A DNA stretch of 9,712 nt from Fidelibacterota bacterium UBA2125 (GTDB lineage: Bacteria; Fidelibacterota; Marinisomatia; Marinisomatales; S15-B10), in contig DCXX01000123.1 of the NCBI GenBank assembly GCA_002329125.1, forward strand, positions 6,471-16,182, read 5' to 3'. A model generated the notes under the pieces. The model was given only the letters and a program-made list of their open reading frames with translations. It was not told the DNA's origin and did no database searches. Below are positions 1 through 6,714 of the stretch, piece after piece. A program made the position numbers and the translations under genes. Within the stretch, counting starts at the first letter, position 1, and every line of letters begins with the position of its first letter.

Positions 1-987
1 GCGCTTTACGGGCTCGCCCTCACCTACGAGCAGCAGATTACGCCAAGGCAGCAATGGGCGCCGCTGGCGGAATACTTTCCCGGTAATATGTTCTTTGAAG
101 ATCATCTCTCTACACTTCAGACCATAGAAGTGAAACCGCTGGAGGACACATTCTCGCTATATGACTCCATCCTCGTGACGCTACCTTCCACCACTTTCCC
201 TCCCCAGGCGCACTTCCGGCTTGGTGAGATTAAATACAAGATTACTCTGGACTTCGACGGAGCCATGGCATCCTTCGCAGCTGCCGCTAGCGCGACGAAG
301 GATAGAGATCTGGCTCTCCGTTCAAATCTCAGGTTAGCTGATGTTTTGATGGCGAAAAATAACTTCCCACGTGGTCTGAAACATATCCAGGATGCATTGG
401 CATCAACAGGACAAGAAAAGGAGCAACAATCACTTAAGTTCAAACTGTGTCAGGTTCACTTTTTCTACGGTAATATTGACAATACTGTTGTGCTTTTGGA
501 CGAGTTACTCTCCTCTTTGAAGTTGGGCGATCCCTACTTTAACGATGCTCTTGAGTTAAAAGGATTTATTGAAGAAAACTATGTTCAGGGCGATCAGATT
601 GATAAGGATGCGTTTCAGAGCTACGTTCTAGCTGAACGGCTTCAACGACAAGGCAAGCGCGGTGAGGCCGCCTCATTCTTCAGATCTGTGGTAGACGTCT
701 ATCCTGAAACGTCCATCGCCGACGAGGCCGCCTTCCGCCGAGCGCAGCTGACACTTGAGCTTGGGGAATACACCAGGACCGTAGAGCTGCTCGCCGCAAT
801 CCAAGATTCCCCCCTGGGGGATCTGGCCACAGTAATGACAGGAGAGGTGTATGACCGATATCTTTTCAATAGCTCAGAAGCGGAAGTGTGGTATTTCAAG
901 GTGTTGGAAGAGTATCCCGAAAGTCTGCTGACAGAACCAGTACGGTATCGTCTTCGCGAAATCACAAAAAGGAATGAATTAAATTGA
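1..987 (+). CDS. Tetratricopeptide-repeat protein, 5' end outside window
   Basis: The reading frame is open from base 1 to the TGA at 985-987, so 328 codons are visible and the true start lies to the left. A Met codon at 88 exists, but the 29 codons before it read ALYGLALTYEQQ..., itself a plausible TPR helix, so 88 is probably internal. TPR-like helix pairs recur: around 200-300 (FRLGEIKYK...AMASFAAAA), around 320-400 (NLRLADVLMAKNNFPRGLKH), around 640-810 (AAFRRAQLTLELGEYTRTVELL) and a last one ending AEVWYFKVLEEYPES. The pattern of residues spaced before 'YP.S' is that of TPR proteins of the YbgF/BamD type, which act as periplasmic or envelope scaffolds. No catalytic domain is visible in this part. 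The stop overlaps the next gene's TTG start by 4 bp, suggesting translational coupling with the secreted protein that follows. The exact role cannot be told; a signal peptide, if any, would be off-window. Confidence 0.85.
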   Translation, partial: ALYGLALTYEQQITPRQQWAPLAEYFPGNMFFEDHLSTLQTIEVKPLEDTFSLYDSILVTLPSTTFPPQAHFRLGEIKYKITLDFDGAMASFAAAASATKDRDLALRSNLRLADVLMAKNNFPRGLKHIQDALASTGQEKEQQSLKFKLCQVHFFYGNIDNTVVLLDELLSSLKLGDPYFNDALELKGFIEENYVQGDQIDKDAFQSYVLAERLQRQGKRGEAASFFRSVVDVYPETSIADEAAFRRAQLTLELGEYTRTVELLAAIQDSPLGDLATVMTGEVYDRYLFNSSEAEVWYFKVLEEYPESLLTEPVRYRLREITKRNELN

Positions 988-2237
988 AACGGCTTGTGTT
1001 GATAGTTTTCCTCTCTTTTTCATTCCTCTCAGGAAATAAAATTCTTATCCCTATGGACTTGGCTCAAAAGGATCACCTGAAAGCTTACGGCATTGCATAC
1101 TGGATCCTCACTCAAGACATCAACGTGGAGTGGCTTCTGAATTATCGCGGCGGCTCATTTATGCTTGATGAATTTCCCGCAATTACCAAGGAAGCAAGGA
1201 TTCGGGGTGTTACCGTGGAACCACTAGATGATCAGTCAGCCATCGGTATCTATGCTGAAGTTGACGCCAACAATATGGAAGTTATTCTGTTGGAGAAAGC
1301 ACCAAAAATTGCCATCTATACACCGCCAAGCAAACAGCCGTGGGATGACGCCGTTACCCTGGCCCTCACCTACGCCGAGGTGGACTATGAGATGCTGTGG
1401 GACGATGAAGTGTTTCTCGGCAAACTGGACCGTTTCGACTGGCTCCACCTCCATCACGAAGATTTCACGGGCCAGTACGGCAAGTTCTACCGCAACTTTC
1501 ACAATGCGCCGTGGTACGTTGATCAGCAACAGGAGTTTGAAACTATGGCTAAGCGGCTGGGATTCAGCTCAGTCAGTGAGGAAAAGAAAGCTGTGGCGAG
1601 GTCTATTCGGGATTACGTTGGCAAAGGCGGTTTTCTTTTTGCCATGTGCTCTGCCACCGACTCCTATGATATCGCCCTGGCAGCGGAGGGTGTCGACATC
1701 ACCGAAGCTGTTATAGACGGAACCCCTACTGATCCCAATGCCGAGAACAGAATGGACTATAGCAAAAGTTTCGCCTTCAGGGAATTCACTATCATCACCG
1801 ATCCGTTTGTGTATGAATTTTCCGATATCGATGTGCCACCCAGCGATCGCCCCACCACCCGTGGCGCTGAAGCGGACTACTTCACTCTGTTCGAGTTTTC
1901 AGCAAAGTACGACCCAGTTCCCGCTATGCTGACCCAGAACCACGTTGGTATTGTGAAGGGTTTCATGGGGCAGACAACTGGCTTCCGCAGATCTCTCATC
2001 AAGAATCATGTGCTAATCATGGGAGAAGTTGAAGGGGATGAACAGGTGAAATATTTACACGGTAACTACGGAAGGGGAAGCTTCACCTTTCTGGGCGGCC
2101 ACGACCCGGAAGACTACCAGCACTTTGTAGGTGATCCTCCCACAGATCTGGCACTGCATCGAAACTCTCCTGGCTACCGTCTGATCCTGAACAATATCCT
2201 CTTCCCTGCAGCCAGAAAAAAAGAGAGAAAAACATGA
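984..2237 (+). CDS. Secreted protein of the family often labelled 'asparagine synthetase B'; function unknown
   Basis: 417 aa, starting at TTG 984 inside the overlapping TTGA; this start gives a clean signal peptide (residues 1 to about 18: KR then a hydrophobic run ending FLSG), so the protein is probably exported to the periplasm. From memory, close relatives in Bacteroidota share the blocks ILIPMDLAQKDHLKAYG (20-36), WLLNYRGGSF (50-59), WLHLHHEDFTGQYGKF (153-168), GGFLFAMCSATDS (215-227) and GGHDPEDYQHFVGDPPTDL (371-389), and are often annotated asparagine synthetase B. Nothing supports that name: there is no N-terminal Cys-2 glutaminase, no PP-loop (SGGxDS) synthetase domain, and the length is short. 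The GGFLFAMC block, with Cys222 after a hydrophobic strand, recalls the nucleophile region of class I glutamine amidotransferase-like folds, but the usual GxCxG elbow is absent, so an enzymatic role is speculation. It overlaps both neighbours by 4 bp (TPR protein, FAH-family enzyme), so the three are probably co-translated. Confidence 0.8.
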   Translation: MKRLVLIVFLSFSFLSGNKILIPMDLAQKDHLKAYGIAYWILTQDINVEWLLNYRGGSFMLDEFPAITKEARIRGVTVEPLDDQSAIGIYAEVDANNMEVILLEKAPKIAIYTPPSKQPWDDAVTLALTYAEVDYEMLWDDEVFLGKLDRFDWLHLHHEDFTGQYGKFYRNFHNAPWYVDQQQEFETMAKRLGFSSVSEEKKAVARSIRDYVGKGGFLFAMCSATDSYDIALAAEGVDITEAVIDGTPTDPNAENRMDYSKSFAFREFTIITDPFVYEFSDIDVPPSDRPTTRGAEADYFTLFEFSAKYDPVPAMLTQNHVGIVKGFMGQTTGFRRSLIKNHVLIMGEVEGDEQVKYLHGNYGRGSFTFLGGHDPEDYQHFVGDPPTDLALHRNSPGYRLILNNILFPAARKKERKT

Positions 2238-2839
2238 ACATTTTTTGTGTGGGACAGAACTACGCAAAGCATGCTAAAGAGTTAGGCAATGAAGTACCAA
2301 AAGAACCGATCTTCTTCCAGAAGGCATCATCTTGTCTTTCAACAGGTGATATAATAAAAATTCCCAGAGGGCGAGAGATCCATTATGAAGTTGAACTGGT
2401 TGTGATTTTCGGAAAAAGTGGGAAGCGCATCCCGAAAAGTGAGGCGCTGAATCATATCTCGCACTGGTGTCTCGGCCTGGATCTCACCGATAGAAAACGC
2501 CAGAATAAAAGACGCGAAAAAGGCCTCCCCTGGTTTGACGCCAAGTCGTTTCCCGGCGCCGCGGTGATCACTGACCGAGAACCTGTTGACTGGCAAAAGC
2601 TGGAACAGGACTTATGGCTCACAATAAACGGCGTCGAAGTCCAGCGGGGTAATGTGAGCAATATGGTATTTGATATCTCCACACTGATCTCAGCGCTTTC
2701 AGAAATTGTCACTTTTCAAGATGGTGACTTCCTCTTTACAGGTACACCAAGCGGCGTGGGCCCCCTTCATGACGGCGATGAACTGATGCTTGGACTGGGG
2801 GATGAAACGAAAGGATCACTCCACGTCACATCGTCTTGA
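2234..2839 (+). CDS. FAHD1-type fumarylacetoacetate hydrolase family protein
   Basis: 201 aa, a normal length for the compact FAHD1-like branch. That branch covers acylpyruvate hydrolase, oxaloacetate decarboxylase and, as reported for some members, oxaloacetate tautomerase activities; these are cytoplasmic metal (Mg/Mn) enzymes. Key positions match human FAHD1 as I recall it: His13 and Glu16 in NYAKHAKE (human His30/Glu33), the metal ligands Glu52 and Glu54 in HYEVEL, Asp83 in GLDLTD, and Lys104 in DAKSFPG (human Lys123). The spacing Glu52-Asp83-Lys104 equals the human spacing, and the C-terminal FTGTPSGVGP (168-177) is the family signature. All catalytic residues are present, so it should be active, but substrate choice among acylpyruvates, oxaloacetate and related keto acids cannot be read from sequence. 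ATG at 2234 overlaps the upstream TGA (ATGA), and only an A/G-rich stretch precedes it, so translation is probably coupled. No signal peptide. Confidence 0.9.
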   Translation: MNIFCVGQNYAKHAKELGNEVPKEPIFFQKASSCLSTGDIIKIPRGREIHYEVELVVIFGKSGKRIPKSEALNHISHWCLGLDLTDRKRQNKRREKGLPWFDAKSFPGAAVITDREPVDWQKLEQDLWLTINGVEVQRGNVSNMVFDISTLISALSEIVTFQDGDFLFTGTPSGVGPLHDGDELMLGLGDETKGSLHVTSS

Positions 2840-2855
2840 ATCGTATCAAAACACC

Positions 2856-2881
2856 TTGACTTCACACTTCGAACGTGTCAA
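2856..2881 (+). promoter_or_regulatory. Inverted repeat TTGAC-N16-GTCAA in gap before the yqeY-like gene
   Basis: The 73-bp gap 2840-2912 is the only sizeable space in the plus-strand run. It holds perfect 5-bp arms TTGAC (2856-2860) and GTCAA (2877-2881); inside them ACAC (2864-2867) and GTGT (2875-2878) offer an overlapping alternative pairing. TTGACT at 2856 also looks like a -35 element, but no convincing -10 lies 16-18 bp downstream. There is no T-run, so it is not an intrinsic terminator. A promoter or operator for the yqeY-cvpA-dnaG block would be expected here, but the signal is weak and short arms like these arise by chance. Confidence 0.25.
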
Positions 2882-2900
2882 TTTCCCAAGTCTGTAACTC

Positions 2901-2906
2901 TGAGGT
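2901..2906 (+). promoter_or_regulatory. Shine-Dalgarno of the yqeY-like gene
   Basis: TGAGGT lies 6 nt upstream of the ATG at 2913 and is one of the clearest ribosome binding sites on the plus strand. It supports that start and shows that, unlike its overlapping neighbours, this gene is translated independently. It marks the beginning of the second gene block. Confidence 0.6.
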
Positions 2907-2912
2907 AAATCT

Positions 2913-3359
2913 ATGACTCTGGTTAACAATCTACAGTCTACCATGCAGGCCGCCATGAAATCAGGTGACAGTGATAGGGTCCGTACCCTCCGCACCTTGC
3001 TAGCAAAACTGAAAGAGAAATCGATCGAGAAAGGAGACGATCTGAATGATGGCGAAATAATAAAAGTATTTCAGACGGCCGCCAAGCAGCGGAAAGAATC
3101 TGCTGAAATGTATGAGAAGGGTGGCCGAAATGAACTGGCCGAAGCTGAGCTGAATGAATTGGCTATCATTGAGGAATATCTTCCCAATCAGATGTCAAAG
3201 GAAGCTTTAGCGGAAATCGTCGACTTAGTCATTAATGAGACAGGTGCTGAATCCATGCAGGATATGGGAAAAGTAATGCCAGAGGTGATGAAACGCGTGG
3301 CAGGCCAGGCTGATGGAAGTACTGTACAGGAGCTGGTAAGAACAAGGCTTTCCGGTTGA
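2913..3359 (+). CDS. yqeY: YqeY/GatB-like domain protein
   Basis: 148 aa, the standard length for stand-alone YqeY proteins, which are homologous to the C-terminal (tRNA-handling) part of the GatB subunit of the tRNA-dependent amidotransferase. The family pattern is plain: an N-terminal helix with MKSGDSDRVRTLRTLLAKLKEK (15-36), KQRKESAEMYEKGGR (58-72), ELAEAELNELAIIEEYLPNQMS (74-95), and the C-terminal QDMGKVMPEVMKRVAGQADGS (116-136). The molecular role of free-standing YqeY is not settled; a part in tRNA or translation quality is inferred from the GatB likeness. It is cytoplasmic with no signal peptide. In many bacteria yqeY sits between rpsU and dnaG; here rpsU is absent upstream and a cvpA-like gene lies between yqeY and dnaG. 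Its stop overlaps the next gene's TTG by 4 bp. Confidence 0.92.
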   Translation: MTLVNNLQSTMQAAMKSGDSDRVRTLRTLLAKLKEKSIEKGDDLNDGEIIKVFQTAAKQRKESAEMYEKGGRNELAEAELNELAIIEEYLPNQMSKEALAEIVDLVINETGAESMQDMGKVMPEVMKRVAGQADGSTVQELVRTRLSG

Positions 3360-3886
3360 TTCACCCTTTTGACCTCACAGCAATTTTTCTGCTCATCGGA
3401 TTCGGATATGTGGGATACAAACGCGGCTTTCTGGAAGAAATTGGACGGCTGACGGGACTCATCTTGGCATCAGTAGTGGCTTTTCAATTTCACGACATTA
3501 TCGCTATGAAACTTTATCCCTGGATTCCCGTTGATGGACGGCTCATACTAGCAGGCTCATTCGCAATCGTTTTCATAATAACACTACTTTCGGCAAGAGT
3601 GCTGACACGATTTATTCAGATGTTTCTCCTTGCCCGGGGAATCCGGTCGGCAAACAGGATCCTTGGTGTCGCTGTGGGTGCTGTAAAGGCATCCATCATG
3701 ACAATCATTCTCTGCTGGTCGGTTGATGTTCTCCCCAACGCTGACTACTTTTCAGAAATGAAAACCCGTTCTTACGTCTATCAGAATTCCAGTGGTGTAC
3801 GTTATCGAATCGTTGTGGCATTCCACCTTGAAAATTCCGTCCGCAATAGTGAAATGTGGGTAAGGGAAAAAATGGAGAATAAATAA
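3356..3886 (+). CDS. CvpA family inner-membrane protein
   Basis: 176 aa, in the usual CvpA size range. Four hydrophobic segments are visible at about residues 5-20, 30-48, 63-84 and 102-123, followed by a charged tail of about 50 residues. The family hallmarks are present: GYVGYKRGFLEEIGRLTGL (17-35), where the Gly-rich first helix turns into an Arg-Gly-Phe loop, and NRILGVAVGAVKA (100-112) leading into the last helix. CvpA proteins are inner-membrane proteins linked to colicin V production in E. coli and to envelope robustness; the biochemical activity is unknown. The TTG start at 3356 lies in TTGA, overlapping the yqeY stop, and the ORF begins right at the first membrane helix, so a later start would damage it. 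dnaG follows after 2 bp, so the membrane protein and primase are in one transcript. Some FCB genomes place mutS2 next to cvpA, but that is not the case here. Confidence 0.85.
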   Translation: MIHPFDLTAIFLLIGFGYVGYKRGFLEEIGRLTGLILASVVAFQFHDIIAMKLYPWIPVDGRLILAGSFAIVFIITLLSARVLTRFIQMFLLARGIRSANRILGVAVGAVKASIMTIILCWSVDVLPNADYFSEMKTRSYVYQNSSGVRYRIVVAFHLENSVRNSEMWVREKMENK

Positions 3887-3888
3887 AA

Positions 3889-5679
3889 GTGGCCCGGGTT
3901 CCCCAGGATACCATCGACCGGATTCGGGATTCTGCTGAGATCCTTGATGTGGTCTCCGATTATGTTGAGTTGCGACGACGCGGACGGAACTATTTCGGCC
4001 TCTGCCCTTTCCATACTGAAAAAACACCATCATTCAGCGTAGCACCGGACAAGCAGATATATCACTGCTTCGGATGCGGAACCGGCGGAAACGCCATAAC
4101 TTTTCTCATGGAATATGAAAAAATCAGTTTCATGGAAGCAGTCCAAAAACTGGCGGATCGGTACGGTATCGATCTCAACCTTCAGCAAGATGACGGCTCC
4201 AACAAATTTTTCAGTCAACTCTACGATATCCAAACAACGGCTGTAGGTTTCTTCAAAAAGAACCTTGATTCAGAAACAGGAAAGAAAATTCGAAAATACC
4301 TGAAAGACCGTGGTTTGTCAGATGAAACTGTAACCATGTTTGATCTCGGTTATGCCGCCGACGGCTGGGATCATCTCTTGAGCGTGGCAAAGTCAAAAAA
4401 AAATACATCGGAAGTGATAGAAAAATGCGGGTTGTTCACCAAGACCGATAAAGGTGTTTTCGACCGTTTCAGAAACAGGCTCATGTTCCCTATCACTAAC
4501 CGTGGTGACCGCGTGGTGGCCTTTGGAGGCAGGGATATGTCAGGTGAAAGCGACGCCAAATATTTAAACTCACCTGAGACACCTATTTATAACAAGCGAG
4601 AAATTTTGTACGGCCTTTCCCGAACAAAAGACGCCACCAGGCAGGATCGCATTTTGGTGGTGGTGGAAGGTTACATGGATCTGCTGCAACTTTATCAGAA
4701 CGGCATTACTAACATCGCCGCCACCTCAGGAACGGCCTTCACTTCCGGTCAGGTGTCCCAGCTGAGAAAGTTTGCCGACACTGTTTACCTCGCCTATGAC
4801 GGTGACGTTGCCGGTCGAAAAGCAGCCATTACTGCCGGCTACAGTCTGTTGAAAGGTGGCGTCACACCCAAAATTGTAGAAGTGCCGGAAGAAAAAGATC
4901 CCGACAGTTGGGTGAAAGAATCTGGCGTTGACAGTTTCAAAGAAGCTCAGGCAAAGGCCCAAGATGTGATCTCTTTCCATTTTGAGCATACACCACGGGA
5001 TCTATCTAACGCCTCTGAGCGGTCACGGTTGGTAGAAGAAATGTCAACTGAACTGACGGGAATCGGCGATGAGATTATCCAGAGAGATATGGTGAGACAG
5101 GTGGCGGAACGAATGGCTGTGGACGAAGAAGCCATTCAAAGAATCCTGAAAAAGAACATGCGCCGACCGCGCCGGCAGCAGGAAACGCCTGGTGCACAGT
5201 CCGATACGGGGCCCGGTTCTCAAACGGAAAAAGCCGAACGTGAAATCATTAAACTGTTGGCCAGTGGTAACAGCCAGGTGGTGGAACTTTTGCGCCATAA
5301 TACCAACCTCGAAACTTTTTCTGATCCTGTCATGAAGACGTTAGCCGGTTATCTTTTGAAATCGGAAAATCATAATGGTGATTCAAACCTTTCAGGTGCT
5401 CTGGACCTGTTCCAAGAAAAAAAAGAGAGAGAACGGGCCTCACGTCTGCTTCTTGAAACGACCACGGATGAGGATGCTCACCGTGTAGCGGTTGATTGCC
5501 TTATCACGCTGGAGAAAAATCCTTTGAAGGATCAGATTGAACAGGCGAGAATAAAACTTCGCGATATGGAGCGGGCAGGTGAGGACACTGGCGAAGCTGT
5601 GGTTTCTGTTATGAATCTCCGACAACAGATGAATGATCTGGAAACCAAACGGAAAACTCTCCTGGAAGCTTTAAAATAA
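3889..5679 (+). CDS. dnaG: DNA primase DnaG
   Basis: 596 aa, a typical length. It synthesises the RNA primers for replication and works at the fork with the DnaB helicase. Domains in order: the N-terminal CHC2 zinc finger with Cys39, His42, Cys60 and Cys63 (CPFH...CFGC); the RNA-polymerase basic region with RFRNRLMFPI (193-202), GGRD (213-216) and YLNSPETPIYNK (225-236); the TOPRIM metal site with Glu260 (VVVEGYMD) and Asp304/Asp306 (AYDGDVAGR); then a Gln/Pro/Gly-rich linker (about 424-448) and a divergent C-terminal helicase-binding region rich in coiled-coil-like charged helices. All catalytic residues are present. The start is GTG at 3889, with GGAG 11 nt upstream (3874-3877) inside the end of cvpA; the first residues (VPQDTIDRIRDSAEILDVV) match normal DnaG N-termini. 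An A9 run sits at 4395-4403 inside the gene. The gene after it is not rpoD but a secreted protein of unknown function. Confidence 0.97.
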   Translation: MARVPQDTIDRIRDSAEILDVVSDYVELRRRGRNYFGLCPFHTEKTPSFSVAPDKQIYHCFGCGTGGNAITFLMEYEKISFMEAVQKLADRYGIDLNLQQDDGSNKFFSQLYDIQTTAVGFFKKNLDSETGKKIRKYLKDRGLSDETVTMFDLGYAADGWDHLLSVAKSKKNTSEVIEKCGLFTKTDKGVFDRFRNRLMFPITNRGDRVVAFGGRDMSGESDAKYLNSPETPIYNKREILYGLSRTKDATRQDRILVVVEGYMDLLQLYQNGITNIAATSGTAFTSGQVSQLRKFADTVYLAYDGDVAGRKAAITAGYSLLKGGVTPKIVEVPEEKDPDSWVKESGVDSFKEAQAKAQDVISFHFEHTPRDLSNASERSRLVEEMSTELTGIGDEIIQRDMVRQVAERMAVDEEAIQRILKKNMRRPRRQQETPGAQSDTGPGSQTEKAEREIIKLLASGNSQVVELLRHNTNLETFSDPVMKTLAGYLLKSENHNGDSNLSGALDLFQEKKERERASRLLLETTTDEDAHRVAVDCLITLEKNPLKDQIEQARIKLRDMERAGEDTGEAVVSVMNLRQQMNDLETKRKTLLEALK

Positions 5680-5699
5680 CGAATGATCGCATCAGAACT

Positions 5700-6629
5700 A
5701 TGAAGTCCTTTTCATACCTTGTTGTTGTTTTAGTTTTTGGTTCTTTTCTACTGGCACAGGAGAAAAGAAGCATTAAATATTTCAAAACTGACCTTCATCG
5801 AAGTGAGCTGTTAAAAGAAGAAGTTCCAGAGGAAGAAGCTGAGAAAATCAACCATTTTAAAGCTACCTACAACGCCCAGGGAAGATTGATTAAAGTAGAA
5901 TTTTATCCTAACGGCGACCGCATTCTTGCACAAATGCGAAAGCGGGAGATTTTCCCTCGCCCCCGACCGCCTTACAAGTATTACCGCAGATGGAATCCCC
6001 ATACCCGAAAACTGGGTGGACAACTGTCTCCCTCCAAGATTGGTAGTCTGCCGTTCTACAGGGTCTCTTTTGAGGAAGAGTCAGCCATAAGAACAGTGGA
6101 ATTTTTCCGCAGGCGAAACAGGCACCTCTGGACGTATTATTTCATGACGCGGGAAGGTGAGAAAGGACCACACCTTTCCATTGTTTTCTCAACACAGCAG
6201 CCTCTCACTATTTTGGATCCTCACCTCTTTCACCCTTCCGCCAGTGAGATGAAACAGGGGTGGATTGCTGATTTCAAACACAATCGTTTAAACAGGCCGT
6301 TCGAAACCGTGGTGACTGACCCTGTGGGAAATATGTACTATTTCTACCGCTTTAAACACAGATATGAAACGGAAGGTGATAGTCTTAACCCTGTAAGTTT
6401 CAGATACACCACATCAGAATACTATTTGGCGGATAGCACAAAAATGGGCAGTCATCAACTTGTGTTCAATGAAAACGAACGCCTCCTGAAAAAAGAGTTC
6501 TTTGACGCCAAGGGAAAACTGCTGGAGACAATCGAGTATATCTTCGATTCTGAGCGGAATGAACTGGTAACACTTATCCGTGATCCCAAAGGAGGAATCC
6601 TGCACCGGGAAGTAAAGAAAACAAACTGA
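5700..6629 (+). CDS. Secreted protein of unknown function with YD/MORN-like repeats
   Basis: 309 aa. Residues 1-20 form a signal peptide (Lys2, hydrophobic VVVLVFGSFLLAQ, cleavage likely after Gln20 or Ala19), with no lipobox Cys, so the product is probably periplasmic or outer-membrane associated. I do not recognise the family. Several stretches share a motif G-[RK]-L-x-K-x-E-[FY]: GRLIKVEFYPNGD (61-73), ERLLKKEFFDAKGK (260-273) and the adjacent GKLLETIEYIFDSE (272-285). This is the pattern of RHS/YD or YwqK-like beta-repeat proteins, which form stacked strands. The middle (80-150) is very rich in Arg, Pro, Tyr and aromatic residues. It starts 20 bp after dnaG with no good Shine-Dalgarno, so it may be read from the dnaG transcript at a low level. 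It is followed by a strong terminator. Not a paralogue of anything else in the window. Confidence 0.7.
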   Translation: MKSFSYLVVVLVFGSFLLAQEKRSIKYFKTDLHRSELLKEEVPEEEAEKINHFKATYNAQGRLIKVEFYPNGDRILAQMRKREIFPRPRPPYKYYRRWNPHTRKLGGQLSPSKIGSLPFYRVSFEEESAIRTVEFFRRRNRHLWTYYFMTREGEKGPHLSIVFSTQQPLTILDPHLFHPSASEMKQGWIADFKHNRLNRPFETVVTDPVGNMYYFYRFKHRYETEGDSLNPVSFRYTTSEYYLADSTKMGSHQLVFNENERLLKKEFFDAKGKLLETIEYIFDSERNELVTLIRDPKGGILHREVKKTN

Positions 6630-6663
6630 TTCTTGTCCCAAAAGTAATTCTGGCTATAAATAA

Positions 6664-6689
6664 AAAAGCCCCGCCGAAGCGGGGCTTTT
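6664..6689. terminator. Bidirectional intrinsic terminator between convergent genes
   Basis: A perfect hairpin has the 8-bp GC-rich core AGCCCCGC (6667-6674) and GCGGGGCT (6679-6686) around a 4-nt loop CGAA, extended by three A:T pairs on each side. A-runs precede it and T-runs follow on either strand, so it can stop transcripts of both the dnaG-block genes ending at 6629 and the receptor gene ending at 6715. This explains the 85-bp gap, in which I see nothing else. Confidence 0.92.
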
Positions 6690-6714
6690 CTCATTTTGAT
6701 CTTATATGATTTAG

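Noticed and set aside
88..987. Taking ATG 88 as the true start of the first gene
   Set aside because: The frame is open back to base 1 and the upstream residues look like a TPR helix, so the gene is more likely cut by the window edge.
1228..1716. 162-codon plus-strand frame inside the secreted-protein gene
   Set aside because: It is a shifted-frame shadow with Trp/Ser/Arg-rich low-quality composition, fully inside a gene with a signal peptide and conserved blocks.
984..2237. Calling the second gene asparagine synthetase B (asnB)
   Set aside because: Neither the N-terminal glutaminase nor the PP-loop synthetase domain is present, and the protein carries a signal peptide.
2840..2912. Intrinsic terminator after the FAH-family gene
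   Set aside because: There is no GC-rich stem followed by a T-run; only short 5-bp arms are present.
3752..4033. Minus-strand frames across the cvpA-dnaG junction
   Set aside because: They are antisense to two clear genes, have no Shine-Dalgarno or recognisable domain, and match the shadow pattern.
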